64,000 nucleotides of DNA from Litomosoides sigmodontis (Eukaryota > Nematoda > Chromadorea > Rhabditida > Onchocercidae). The notes under the pieces were generated by a model. That model was not told the origin of the DNA. It saw nothing but the letters and a program-made list of their open reading frames with translations, and ran no database searches. A program made the position numbers and the translations under genes. The number at the start of each line of letters is the position of its first letter. Positions within the stretch are counted from its first letter, which is position 1. Where the stretch lies: NCBI GenBank assembly GCA_963070105.1, contig OY718805.1, positions 6,878,001-6,942,000 on the forward strand, written 5' to 3'. Shown here piece after piece: positions 13,901-36,400 of the stretch.

Positions 13901-16064
13901 TATGAATGTTCAGTTGCGCTGAAATTGCAGCATGTAATTCAAAACGTGAATTTCAAAGGTTCCAAACCTGTTTTACAGACATTTCGAATCTTTAATAAAG
14001 GATCAGACAACTGTTGCCGTCACACTCCGTCCAAAATCTTACGATTTTGAGGAGCGCTGAAATTACTTTTTTCTTCAGTGTTTAAAAAATGTTGAAGGAA
14101 ATAGTTGTTTCAAAGTAAAAAATGGCGCATCACTTTTTCCCTCCAGAAAAAAGAATTAAGGGAAGTCTAACTTTGGTATGTGCAGGAGGAGATATGCTAC
14201 TTTAATCTTTGAGAAGTGTATTATGTATGAAATACAGTTCATGTGTATTAAAGCTTCACCAGCCCGGCCTTTCCTCATTTTTTTGTTCCCTCAATTTTTC
14301 TTTTTCATCTTCGATTTCATGAAACGAAAATCTATTTGTGTTCATTAATATGAACATGTGATTTGACAAATCGCAAGTATTCCGTGAATATTAAATATTA
14401 AAATTATTAAGTTAAATGAATGTGAAATTAAATACATGTTTTCATGTTGTCATTCATGTTTGTATGCATTGGAGTGAGCCTCACGATTTTCCTTATGCAC
14501 TATAACAATGATCATTTCTGGATCATCAAACAGTGTTCAGGTCGACAACTCGAACATCACAATAAAAAAAATTCCGCCGTAAAAAAAGCTAGTAATTCAT
14601 TTGCTAAATTTGCAAAACGAAAAACCGGCAAGTTCACGTATTTGGTAAATTTTGTGTGCTTTTGGAGAAATCCAGCAGAAACTTTATAAACAATAGCAAT
14701 TTACCAAGCACAATCATTTCGGCATACGTCTGAGATGAAATTCGAAAAAAACTTTCTGCTATTCTCCAAGGTGGTTCACAAAATCCTTCATCCAGAAACT
14801 ATTGCTTAATGATGATAAACGTAAACAGTCGTTGCGATTCTCTCCAACTGTCTTAAGTGTTGAATGATCGGCTGCAATGAATGCTGGTTACAACTGAAAC
14901 AACAAACACTGATGATCATTTCATCACTCGAAAACTGGTACGTTTAAAGTTACAACTCTTTTCACAGTCAAAAGCATCGATGTGAAAAGAGCACGACTTA
15001 TAAAATGCCCGGCAACAACATGGAAATGATGCTTCTTCGCAGTTCAGATTCTTGCTGCTAGCCGATGTCAAGATAGGATAGAAATCACTTATCGTAGTGA
15101 AACAAGTTCAAGACAAGGCGTAAGTATGCGAAGGTACTGCTAAATACCGCAAAGTAAAGAGCTACCAGAAGTATGTCTGTCTTTAGAAGTGAAAAAATTT
15201 GTAAGGTAGCTCAAGCGCACCTCCTAAACCATATCTCATGTTGTTGTACCGCAAGTATTCCGGTATTGCTTAATTTCTAACTACTACAGATACTATTCAT
15301 CCACTACTGTAAACGAATAAACCAATTATTCATACTAATCTTCGGCATAAATAGACGAGTATTCAACCAACAAGGTTTCTCCAACCACTCACAACCTTCC
15401 ATATAAGTGCAAAAGCACTTCCAACCTAAATTCTAAATAAATCCCTATTTCACGGTACAACTTTCGTGAAACCTACCCAAAGTCAAATTCCAAGGAAAGG
15501 GATGAATAACCAACCTTACTTCCTGTGCAATTCGGTGACGCTAAGACAACCATTTTCATGGTGCATCTGTTAAATCTGTAATTCTCTCTCGAGGAAGAAA
15601 GGGATGGTTGAAAGGCGCAAGGCAGGGGTGGTGGCTGAGCGAGCGGTTGTAGTTTTGTTAAGAGTTCAAATGGGATGTGCACAAGGGGGGGGGGGGGAGG
15701 GGGGAGGTAATAATAAGAGAGGACGGAATATATGGAAAAAAGGGAGGAAGATTCTAATAAGCATGACGTCATGTATTCGTGCATTACTTTGATGTCACAG
15801 ATACTAATCGCAGATTTTCGTTTTGTTAGCGATCGTCGAAGAAATCGTTTCCCGGAGAAGGGAAATAATCATTTAATTCAGACTCAGACACTGAAGTGCG
15901 ACGTACTGAAGTCACTTCTCTCATGAGCTCTCAGGTTTCTCTTCACTATTCCTTTATGCACAGTATTCTAGAGCAGGATGAGACGACTGTTTCGTCGTTT
16001 CAAATAAGTCTAATGTAACACGCATAGGCGTTTGTTCAAACCATTTACAATTGATGCTCGTTTC
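10980..16064. other. Intergenic region between lin-29 and the ZCCHC9-like gene
   Basis: About 5 kb without a recognised exon. The first few hundred bases are presumably lin-29 3' UTR. A G-run of about 13 bases lies near 15685-15698. Nothing else stands out. Confidence 0.6.
11198..11203 (+). terminator. Candidate poly(A) signal for lin-29
   Basis: AATAAA lies about 220 bases after the lin-29 stop codon. Other AATAAA-like hexamers exist further on, so the true cleavage site is not determined. Confidence 0.4.
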
Positions 16065-18062
16065 ATGTTTAAGAATTTATCGAAATTAGCCGGATCGCTA
16101 CTCACAGTGACAAATGTGGAAGAAGTGAAGCAAAGAGTTCGTCAGTTATGGAAAGATGGACAATTGGAAAGAGCACAAGCCGGAAAGTTAATAAGGAGGT
16201 GGAGAAGTTGGCAATGGCAAAATAAACGTAAACAGAGCAGGGTGAGACGGATTATCATTAGTGTTTCAAAGTCCTGAAATAGTTCTTAATATTTTATTTT
16301 ACGTCCACTATGCAGTGTAGTTAGATGAGTTCGTGTACGAATGGTGACGTAGATCGGTTTTTGTTTATTCTTGATGAAATAAAAGCTATTCTACATGCGT
16401 ACATTATTAGTAACTGCGATGAAGTTATTCAATATTTTGTTGGACTACTGCTAACATTGTTGACTACCTTGATGATGAGAAATGATATGGCCTGTGATAT
16501 TGAAAGTAATCATTCGACATTTTAGCACGTGTTATTTACATTGTTTGTCTTTATTTTTAAATCATTTCATGTGTTTTAATACAGGATCATCTTATATCAA
16601 GATGACCAACATTCCGCGGCTGTTAGTGAATTTACTATTACTAAAAGCATAGAATCGGGAAGTTCTCTGGCCCCACAAAAACAATTTTAGGAAGCACTGG
16701 TCAACAGTTTATCGGAAAGGCTGGATTCTACAGAAGAACAGTCACTGGATGATATTAAGCGATTGATAAACGAATATGTAGTATCTGGTAAAATTACTTA
16801 TAAAGATGGAGCTTTTCTCATTAAAAGGTGGAGAAAGCGTGAAAGTCGACGTATAAAGCGACAGCTAGACAAAGGAAATATGTCGGTAAGTCACTTTTTC
16901 TCTCGAAATATTTAGATTCGTGCATTAACTTTGAAATATTTTCTATGCACACCAATTGTCGACAGTTTTCAGTGCTGTTTCTTTTGTCGGCAAACAGGCC
17001 ACAAGTTTTTCGAATGTCCAGAAAAGGATGGCGAGATGATAGGATCTGGCATATGTTTCAAATGTGGTTCCACAGAGCATACATCGTCACGCTGTCAACG
17101 TAAAAACATTCGTGGTACACTGTTATACTCGTTCTGATGACTTTTCTATATGATTCTTTATGTTCCAACGACTTGTACGCTTTTAATTTTATTTTACTGT
17201 CACCACATTGACTTAGTGATACTAATTACAAGTCACATGCAAAAGTTTTTATGTTCCTAGGTTTCCCATATGCAACCTGTTTTGTGTGCAGGCAACAAGG
17301 ACATCTTTCCAGAGACTGTGATAAAAATGCAAATGGAATATATCCAGACGGTAAGTATTTTTTCCCCAGCGATATTTCAGTAGTTTGGTCTCATAATTAC
17401 CTTTTCAAAGTAATAGGTCAATTAGGTAAGGAGAACTGAATTTTGGGAAATTTATCATCTTGATCTAAATTGGCTTATACTTTCTAACAAATTTACTAAA
17501 AAGGACAAAAACAAATGTTTTGGGCTACAAATTCGTGCGTATGCAGGAAGTTATTACCTTACTTCAGGAGGTTCGTGTAATTTGTGTGGATCTCAGAAGC
17601 ATTTGAAGAAAGATTGCCCGCTTAGGAAAGACACTAATGGTAATAATCGAAGAGGTATGGTATTCATAAGCAAAGTTATTGACAATTATAAAGTAATCTG
17701 TTAGCGATTTTAGTCAATATCTAGTTTTGGCAATACAATCAAATTTGGGGATATTAATGAAATTTTAATATAGTTGCAAAAGTCATTTTTTGAATGTTCA
17801 GTGAAAGAAACGGAGATTCATGAAGGAAGGCAAGTGAGAAAGGGGAATAGCTCAATTAATTTTTTAGGTAGTTGGATTTAAGTGTATTTTTCAATATCTA
17901 AAAACTATTCTGCTGTGCTGTCCTAGTTATCTTTTAGAATTGCTTGCTGTTGCCAGAGATAATGCTACTGGTGGTGATGATGATTTTCTTTACATCGAAA
18001 GCGATACCGTGAATAACGGGACAAAAAGGAAGAAATTGGAAAGAAAAGTCATTCGCATATGA
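16065..18062 (+). CDS. ZCCHC9-like zinc-knuckle (CCHC) protein
   Basis: Seven exons join in phase: 16065-16241, 16691-16885, 16973-17114, 17261-17350, 17547-17654, 17802-17867 and 17938-18062 (TGA), giving about 300 residues. The core has four C-x2-C-x4-H-x4-C knuckles: CFFCRQTGHKFFEC, CFKCGSTEHTSSRC, CFVCRQQGHLSRDC and CNLCGSQKHLKKDC. Their order and linkers match ZCCHC9, a nuclear or nucleolar RNA-binding protein in vertebrates; a basic Arg-rich segment just before knuckle 1 is also shared. Exons 1 and 2 each end in a similar motif (IRRWRSW and IKRWRKR), which suggests an internal duplication. The start at 16065 is the first ATG of the open exon; a farther upstream exon cannot be excluded. 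The C-terminal exons are conserved less obviously. Confidence 0.88.
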
Positions 18063-18164
18063 AATATTTTGTCAATAATTAGGATTCGAACAGCAATTAC
18101 TAGTCGCAATACTGGTGAAGAAACAGTACTATTTGGCATATTGAAATTCTTGTTCTATGTTTAA

Positions 18165-18170
18165 AATAAA
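18165..18170 (+). terminator. Candidate poly(A) signal for the ZCCHC9-like gene
   Basis: AATAAA lies 103 bases past the TGA stop, a usual distance for a nematode 3' UTR. Confidence 0.6.
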
Positions 18171-21100
18171 GACAGCACAAACTACTTTTACCTTCCGTTA
18201 TATATTTCTTACAATTTTTTTGAACAATCACGAACTGAAGTAATTAAGTTTGTAATTTTTAGTTGACCCAAACAGAGAGTAACAGGCTGATTTAGATAGA
18301 TTTGCTTGACATTTGGTAGTGTGGATCTTCTTGGGGATTTTGATATACAGAGATTCTCTCAACATCTTGATTCATTACTGTTGCTATTTGAATTAAAAAT
18401 TAATACAGAACTTTAATGAGATGACACATTTGATGAATGGATTGATAGAAGTTTGCTCGTGTTTGCAGATTAATACTCTAAGTGGTGTTTTTATTGACAG
18501 TAGATGATTGCTGATAATGATCAATAGGGCAGAATGCGTTGTAACAGATTGCCGTTAAACAGACAACCTCTGGGTGTATTGCTATCAACCGACAACACTT
18601 GTCTTGGAGATGGTGACGATTGCTGTGCACTTTTTCATCTTTGACATTTTAAGCTATCACTTGATAACTTAATTGGAAGAGTATCCGCTATCTTACGTGG
18701 GGGTCCTTTTCGACGCCTACAATTTTACGATTTATGTCGATACCTTGCGATGAGATGAGATTCTTCAAATTCATTTAAATTATTGTGGTGGATTGATTTC
18801 GCTGGGATGAAATCAAGCTTTGAGAATAATTATTATTTGCGTTTCCTTCTGCAGTTTCTAAAACTCCAAAAGTTGCTAATATTTTCCTCATAGCAATTTA
18901 ATATCAATTAAAGCTCTTTGTTAGGGAAAAAACTTGTAGGAAAAAATTTAATCAAAACATAAAATTCTTACTAGCGCTAAAATTATGAAGGTACGAAGGT
19001 AAAGTCTAGCGAGCAATCTTTCTAAGAGTTCAAGATAATATTTTAAACATTTGCTTTTGCATTTTTGATTACAGATGAAAAAAAATTGCTCCCAGTGAAT
19101 GTCATTTTTACATTATCTGCAAAAAAAGATGGATGTTTTTTTTTTGCTTTTACAGTAAAACGAAGAAATTCCACTACCGTCAATCATTTCTCACAGAATG
19201 AAATGGCCTTGTCACTAGTTGATTACTTGGTGCTCCTAACAACTGTTACTGCTCCAAGTATGCATAAGATTTAATTTCGCCAAAAGTGCGTTTGACGCTG
19301 CGAACTTAGAAATCTGCATGACTCGAATAACCCTTGGTTAATTTACACTTGAGTTTTTTTTTGTCAGAAATACATCTTTGAACTGATGACAGGTGCAATT
19401 AATCACGTTGCTAATAGTTATTACTTATCCTTATTGTTCCAATCGAAAATTTTTACTCTTTTTTTAACTAAAAATTACATTGTTGTGGAAATTAAATTCC
19501 ATTTTTCGAACTTAAAAATTAAATTCCAGTATTTGATCCTGCACCATTGAACAGAGTAGTGGTTGTTGATTTTTTTTCTAACTGGAATCTAACGTTGAAT
19601 TTTTCTAAGTCTGAATACATTGGAATCGTTTGCTATTGCACCGAGAAATGTTCAGCTGTGCTATCTTTCATTCCCCCAAAATGTATAATATTCCTTGGGA
19701 TCGTGAAGACGCTGCTGCATCAGTTAACCAGCTGTGTGTTCTTGAATTTCATTCTGACAGAGCGTTACAGTCTAATAACTAATAGTTTTTACCACTTTGT
19801 GTGTTCCATACTTTGTTGCCGTGCACTCAATTCAGGTCGGTAACACGTGCGTGGGTTGGAAAAGCAATCGGTGCTAATGTTTCCATCTATAAAATATAAA
19901 ACTTTTTGCATATTTATGAGTGTTGTATTCACTTCAGCTCTATTCATCATTAAGAAATGAATGTTCCTTCATCATGCGAATTTTTTCCTTATTGCTACCA
20001 AAACCTGCTGCTGCTACTGACTGGCTACTTCTCTGACCATCGAAAGAGAACGCAATGCTATCCTCGGTAGCAGTGGCGATCTCATCTTGCCATTAGATAA
20101 TTACATAGGAGGAGCACACATCGCCACCACGTAGTTGCAATCGCGGAGATCCAACGACCAGTTTTGACTTTTATCGTTAATTTACAACCGATGCTATAAA
20201 TTCGATTAGTAATATGTATGAAAAGTGTATAATGTTTATTTCTCAAAGTAATGCGAAGAGCGGACAAGGAACCTTTCCATTAAGGCAATAATTATTAGGG
20301 CAAACGTCGTTTCTGTTACTTTCCAAAGTGCGTACCATCATAAGTAATAAAATTTGCTGGTTCAGTAGCAAGTCGAGTAAAATTTCCAATCCAATCATCG
20401 TGCATTTTCTGATTTCACTTCTCTCTTTTTTTTATCTCATTCATAAATTATGAATATGAAAGCATTTATGATCATTTCTGGAGGCATCGATTATATACTA
20501 AAAGGTTTCACTGTTTATCTTCTTCGCCGACAAGGAAACAGAAACAGGTTTTCCTAAAAATAACATCATAAAACTTAAACATATATTGCATGACCTTGTT
20601 GAATTATGGTAACCAGATTGCAAGCCCATGCACCCAAATTGAATTTATTTTGATGAAACAATTTATCGGATGCAGAGGATTGGTGGGCATCCTTTTATCT
20701 TTTTCATTTGGATAATTATTGCTTTTTACTGAACTGTACTAAAGGAAAATTTGCTCATTAAGTTGCTCATTAATTTAACATATTATGTCTGTTCTGTACT
20801 GTGATTGAATTATAATGTATAAGCGATAAGTCCTAACACTTAAATTGAAATCTTTTGCAGAGAATGAGTAGAAGGAAATGAGTAATTGCATTAACTTTTA
20901 TATTTAGTGAAAAAAACTGCGAAAGGCAAGAGAGGGAATATCGCACAGCTAACGTTCACCATCGAGCAGCTTAATCAACCAGCAACCATTTTAGATCTAT
21001 CCGACGGTGAATTCAAGCATCGATCTTTCTCACACAGCTGCTTTGAAACTGCTTGTATTTGTTTCTTGCACTAAAATTATAAGAGAGAAATAGAAGAATA

Positions 21101-24100
21101 AAAAAGCACTTCCAGGTGCACGTAATTTTTCAGAAAATTTTAAACTGAGCTGATACTTCACTGTTCTCTAATCATTTTTATCCTTCCGAATCAAATTTGA
21201 TTCTTCCTCCCTCGTATTATTTAAGCTATTGCAAATTCCTCTTACATTTTTACACCTTTTCACTTAGACAATGATTGATATGCGTGAAACTGGGGATTCC
21301 AAGGCTTGGCAACTTTTTTTTTTTAATTAGATTTTTGGAATAGAAAAAAGTTATTAACTTTTTATGCAAAATTGAAATAGGAAAGTTTTGAAACTGAAAC
21401 AATTTATTCTTACGATTTACCATCCTTCCTGCTCGATCGTTTTGGCATTTGAAAATGTCTCCAGTTGATAAAAACTGCTTGCATGGAATTCACGAACTGT
21501 TAAATCTTTAGTCATCGCATAAATTTACTATCGCAGTAACTGCAACATTCATCAATTGGAATAATGCTACAGTTCCACAACCATTTTAATCTCAATTGAC
21601 CCTTCCAAGGTCATACTTCCTCCCACATTCACCCAAATCATATTCTCTTCCACTTCACTTTCCTCTTTCTCATCCCATCCCACACATTCATTACACTCAT
21701 TAAATTACAAATCATATTAATTATTGAATGCCTTGCTAAATACAGCAGCACACCACACCGTTGCTGATTTGAAATAATTATTGTTTGTAATAATTTCAGT
21801 TAAATTTCTCTTTCGCCTCACTCTGCCTTATGCTATCAGCGCTGAATCTCTCCGTCATAAATAATCATTTCCACCTATTCATTTATTACATTCATTTTCA
21901 ATAAATATCTCCTATTTTTTACTTTCAAAAGTATTTGCACTTAATTTTTAAATGTTTATTCATCCCATTTTAGCTATGAAATGAGTGATTAGAGCAAGTG
22001 AGACGTAGAATTTGATAAATGTTGAAAAGTTATTGAATTTGCGGTATACTTTTATAAGGAAAACTTCGGCTTTCAATTTTCAATGAAATATTACAGTGAT
22101 TTGTGCATGTACTCAGCGAAGTAGGTGAACATGCAAACAAACACCATAAGTGTTTAAAATAAAAACTCGTTTTTTTACCTCTTCTTGGTCCTTTACCGAC
22201 CACATTCCCTACGAATAATTTATTTCCGTTATTCTGTAACTGTTAAATTACCATCATTTCTTGGCGAAAAAAAGAGAAGCGTTTTATTTTAATTATTTTG
22301 AAATTATTATGTGTTAGTAATAAATAAAAAACTGTGAAAACATTTTGCTGCATTCATTGCAGGCATTCGCGAATTATTAATTGATTATTGCAAGATTTTT
22401 AAGACGAATTTTTATCGATCGAAACACTTTCAGCTAACTTATAAATCGAAACGAAGTAAAACCAAAAGAAGTAGCGAACGCCTACACAATTGCTATACTA
22501 AGTAATGTAAAATGTGATTCGTAATTACTGAGCACTTTTTTTTAACAAATAGGAAATTGCACTAAAGTTCACTTCATGCATTTGAATCTTTCTCCAAGTT
22601 TAGCGAGAAAAAAAACGCATATTATTTTGATCGTTTCTGAAATAGCACATATAGCACTCAGTGAAGCGAATAATGCCATTCCTCTTGAAATTTCCACTGC
22701 AAGCCTTTCCAGTACTGTCAATGAACTATTTCTTTCTTTTTTTTTTTTGGAAAACCAGTCTACAATATCACACTTGCCTCAGCACATTAACTTATCCCTT
22801 GCAATTATCAGCGATTGCTATTAAATGGCAATAATTCTCAACACACTTCATACTTTACCTATCAATAAAGTTCAAAGCTGTTTAGAACGAACATCCATTC
22901 TAATATTTCCCATAAAACCCTTCCATTACTTATGCTTTCGCTAAAAAAATATATTGTTTGAAGGCCTTTGGAACTGTGAAAATTCATCTTGTCTATTATC
23001 TTATTCATTACTTACGACGATGTAAGAATTGCAATTTCTAACTGTGATTTTGAATTAATTCCAAGTTTAAATTTAATGCTTACATTTGCTATTGGCTATT
23101 TGCCTTAAAAAATTTACAAGCATAAGGTGAAATTTAAGGATAAACAAAATACCAAAAGCCTTCTAAGCTAATCCATTTTTATCCTATCGGACATTTTACA
23201 CTGCGCTTTGTGACCAACGTAAGCCTGCTAACAGCTGTAGCAGCTAATAGCATAAACAACATCAATGCAGAAATGATAGGACTACCGCTCGTGACGTTTG
23301 TTGCTTTCAACAGTACTTCAATCAATTCATCATCATTTTTCATCTCTCCCACCGCCTGTCATTTCTGTTAGCTTCTTTCCTGCTCTACTCTGCAACTTTT
23401 GTCGATTTAAGTAAATTAAATTTACAAGTAATTACATTGTGCATCAGTCAGTAATCACTCTCTTGGCTTTGTTGAAATTCCTGCTCGATTCCCTTACAAG
23501 TCCTCTGTTTCCTTCTTTTCTAGCACGCACTACGGGACATGGCTAACACGCATTATTAGCTGGCGCAACTTCAATTTCTTGCTGCTTTCATTGCCTTCCT
23601 CCTTCGATAATTTTCGCTTTCATCTGAAATCAGTGATAGCAAAAGTTCTGCCATTTTGGGTAAGTGAAATCAGCGCGCTCTTCCACTTCCTCTTTTGCAA
23701 GAAAAATAAATGAACCGTTTCGCTGTGATTGTAAAAATAAATTGCCTGAAATGCATCGCATTGCAACGATACGCATAATTTGTGCTGACCAATTTCTGCA
23801 CCATCTATTTTCCCACTACCTTTACCAGCAATCTCCCACATTTGCCAAAATTTAAGACTACAGGAATCGTGCGGAAAACTTTCAAGAACGATTTCGATTG
23901 ACTCTTAAAGTTTTTCGTTTTTTTTTTTTTTATCGAAACACATTTCATTAGCTCATTTTGCAGATGATCGTTTGCTTCACCTACTCATTGTTGTCGTTTT
24001 ACCTACTTGCTGCCTCACTTCTACTACTACTTTAATTAATAAATACGACACTGAAATACCCGTCAAGTCATTAAATAAGTTTAGAAAAAAGTATATTGAA

Positions 24101-24296
24101 GTAAGAAACGCTACGGCTTTCATTCTGATCTCTTATTTTTGTTTTTGCTTTACGTGTTACACGCCCATCGTCATTGTTTTTTAAATTCTAATTATCTAAC
24201 AGTTATAATGAGTAACTTCATGTTTTGATTGATATTAGTAACTTAATGGATTGTAAGTGGCGATCAACTAAATCAAATATTTAAGAGAAATTTCAG
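18171..24296. other. Intergenic region between the ZCCHC9-like gene and the KANK gene
   Basis: About 6 kb of AT-rich sequence with no recognised exon, RNA gene or mobile element. It may hold the promoter, and any non-coding 5' exons, of the downstream KANK gene. Confidence 0.6.
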
Positions 24297-24306
24297 AAGG
24301 AAATCG
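24291..24306 (+). promoter_or_regulatory. Likely trans-splice (spliced leader) acceptor of the KANK gene
   Basis: TTTCAG at 24291-24296 stands ten bases before the ATG at 24307 of the KN-motif exon. This is the typical arrangement of a nematode spliced-leader acceptor. It could instead be an ordinary 3' splice site after an unseen 5' exon. Confidence 0.55.
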
Positions 24307-33739
<9,433 letters not shown>

Positions 33740-35281
33740 AATCTCTCTCTCTCCCTCTCCTTTCTCTTCGTATTCCAAAAGCTCATCATTTTTTAGGCAT
33801 CACTTTCAGTGCAGGCGATGAACTCGCTATTAGCTATCTGCTTGTGACCACTAGATTCAAATTTTTAGATTATTTTACAAGTTACATAAAAGGAATACAA
33901 ATTAAGTAAAGAGTACGGATTTAAGCAAAGGCTTTACTATTCTTTGGAACATCGTGACTAAATTGATTTAATGACGTAGTAGAGTTGGACGATAATATTA
34001 GCGAAGTCGATTTGATTACAATGCCTTCTGCACAGATTTTTGCTACAAATGAATGACCGTAATTGGTTTTTTAATTTCGTTAATTGTTGTTAGTGTACAT
34101 TTGTACAGAAAAAGCTGAAGAGAAATGTGCAACTTGAATTTGGAACTTGAAATATTTCAGTGCTTCTCCCGAAATAGAATTCCTCCATCGTATTAATGTT
34201 TTGGAGTTAGCTGCATATTTTTGAAATCGAAAAGTTTGAATTAATCACAGAGACTTTATCATGTGTCATGTTAGAGAAGTTTAAAAATAAAGAAATATGC
34301 ATTGTTAATGAACTATTAATTAACAATTAACACTAATCATTCAACAGTCAACGACTTCGTTACGTGGGGACGTAGGTTTAACGGACCTTTTAATACAACT
34401 CCACTCCTACGTTTTCCCTGGATTTCAAGTGCTTACTTTGAGTACCGTTTGTTTGTTCAATATGAACGTGAAATGCGGCAGAGTAGATGTTTCATTAACT
34501 TTAGCATACTTTGAGTCACAAATCATTTCCACCCATGAAATTTTTTCAAACGCTCTCAAAGGAACACTTAGTGCTATTTGTTCAATTTGTGCAGTTATAA
34601 ATTGAAATAGGTGTGGCATGGATCTAAGAAGCTCATAAAGTTAGTTCATAATTGAATTGATCTCGGAGGAAAGATACGAAGTATGAAAGGTAACAATTGA
34701 TTTGCTAACTTCCTCAGAATTTATTGCAGTAAAAGTTATAGAGGTTTATTTAAATTTCGAATGAGTTTGCGAAAGAAAATTTCATAGATAATCGTTGAGG
34801 TGAAAAAAAAAATGTTTACATGTCTTTTTTTCTCAGAGCAAAACGAGGAATTGTTATGTGAAATGTGAAATTTACTAGGAGGAGTGACGACGAGAATGTG
34901 GCAGAGGGATGGGATTAATGAATGGATGGATGGTGTCGGAGGTGCGGGATAAGTCAGCAATGATTGTGAGGTTGCTCAGCCTCAGCAAACATTTGAGTAG
35001 AAGTCAGTTCAGTTAAGTCTAGCTCACGCTAGTGGTGACACCGATGAAAAACTAAGTAAATAAAAGATGGAGGAGGACGACTACTACTGGCAAGGAGGAA
35101 AAGTGGTGATATCTTGCAGCACTGGCAGTTGAGGTACACCACACCTGTACACGTACAAAAAGTTAGTTACCTTTTCTCTGTCCCCTCTGTGGGAAGTATA
35201 GTTGTAGGGAAGGGCGCTTACAGTTTGTGACAGTTATTTGAGGACTGTGTCATTTCAGTGCTTCTTTTCTTTTTACCACCC

Positions 35282-35449
35282 TCTCTCTCTCTCTCTCTCT
35301 CTCTCCCTCTCTCATCAACGATTCTTCGTCAACGAACGAGGGACACTTCACTGTCTATCCATCCCATCCAATTCTGTCAACCAATCATCACCAATAGCAG
35401 CAACAGCAACAGCAACAGCAACAGAAGCAGCAGCAGCAGCAGCAACAGT
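35282..35449. repeat. (CT)n and CAG/CAA microsatellites
   Basis: A CT run at about 35282-35315 is followed by mixed CAG/CAA trinucleotides at about 35398-35449. The Gln-, Ser- and Ala-rich frames they produce lack splice or start support. Confidence 0.9.
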
Positions 35450-35630
35450 TAGTCAGTTAGTTTAGTCAACCAGTCATAGTGGTCCTGAAATTTTAAAATT
35501 TCCAATCACTGGCTGTTCTAGAGATGAAGCTATCAGTCACATAGCAAATGGATGTATTATTGCCGTGTAATTTGTCTGAATTATAGGGACACGGGACAAG
35601 GCAAGATGTTGGCATAGCTGAACATAATGA

Positions 35631-35669
35631 TGATTAGGCTCATTTTTAGAGAGGGAGAGAGCCTAATCA
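35631..35669. repeat. 11-bp hairpin downstream of the SelP-like gene
   Basis: TGATTAGGCTC at 35631-35641 is repeated as its exact reverse complement at 35659-35669. It lies about 730 bases beyond the SelP-like stop codon on the minus strand. It lacks the tandem G-A core expected of a SECIS element. Confidence 0.8.
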
Positions 35670-36400
35670 ACTTCCATAAGGTTTCAGCCTTGCCACATTA
35701 GGCCATCTCTCGGGTATCCAATCTCCCACTTTGCAACTTCAAGTATTTACTTTTTCCCTTCCTATAATCATTTAATATTACGTCTTATTTTTGAAATATT
35801 CAAGGTATCAGGTATGATATAAGCATTTTGATAGATTGAAAAATTTGTAACTCACCAAAATTTCATGACTCTAATTCTAGGCGTTTTTTTCTTGCCTCTA
35901 ACAGATTACAGTCAATTAAAAATTTTGAAATACATTTTTTGAGACAGTGTGTTGGAACTTCAACAAGACGTGTAAAATTTATTAGGTTTTTTCCTACAAT
36001 TAAAGTAGAAATTGCAAAGAGTAGTTCAATCTAAGGCCAGCATAAATTAGTTTTTACTTTTATGAATGTGTGGCAGCTCTTCAAGCTGCTGAAGAGAATA
36101 AAGAGATATTTCAGAGACACAAATGCAAGGCAATAGGCGTGAGAAATGCAAATGCGCCATTACGGCACAGTGATGAGGGAAGCGGGAAGAAGACATCGGC
36201 CAGCATGAAAGGATAGTTCAACTTCAACAACTTTTAGAGAGAATGACGTCACTTTTTTCCGTCAGAATATATCATTAGGGATGTTGTGCGCTAATCATAC
36301 GGGTCTGAAGAGCGATCGCTTAGTGCAGCAGGGCTGAGTGCCAGAAGTGACAGTTGCAGCATAATTATTTGATTTGAGAAGAGTGCTGCGGTCGACGCTA

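Larger units (their letters stand above)
33740..36400. other. Convergent intergenic region between the KANK and SelP-like genes
   Basis: The flanking genes converge here, so this should be two 3' UTRs plus spacer. AATAAA at 34286-34291 is a possible KANK poly(A) signal. A (CT)n tract lies at about 35282-35315 and CAG/CAA repeats at about 35398-35449. An 11-bp hairpin with a 17-base loop spans 35631-35669. No gene was recognised. Confidence 0.6.

Noticed and set aside
35238..35465. Ser/Asn- and Ala-rich open frames over the CT and CAG repeats
   Set aside because: Repeat-derived; no start, splice or conservation signal.
35631..35669. Hairpin downstream of the SelP-like gene as a SECIS element
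   Set aside because: The stem is purely Watson-Crick and lacks the tandem G-A core and unpaired A-A of a SECIS. It is reported only as a hairpin.
36240..36290. ATGA, A-run and GTGACG segment on the minus strand as a SECIS core
   Set aside because: The flanks do not pair into the required helices. Only a 5-bp stem forms.
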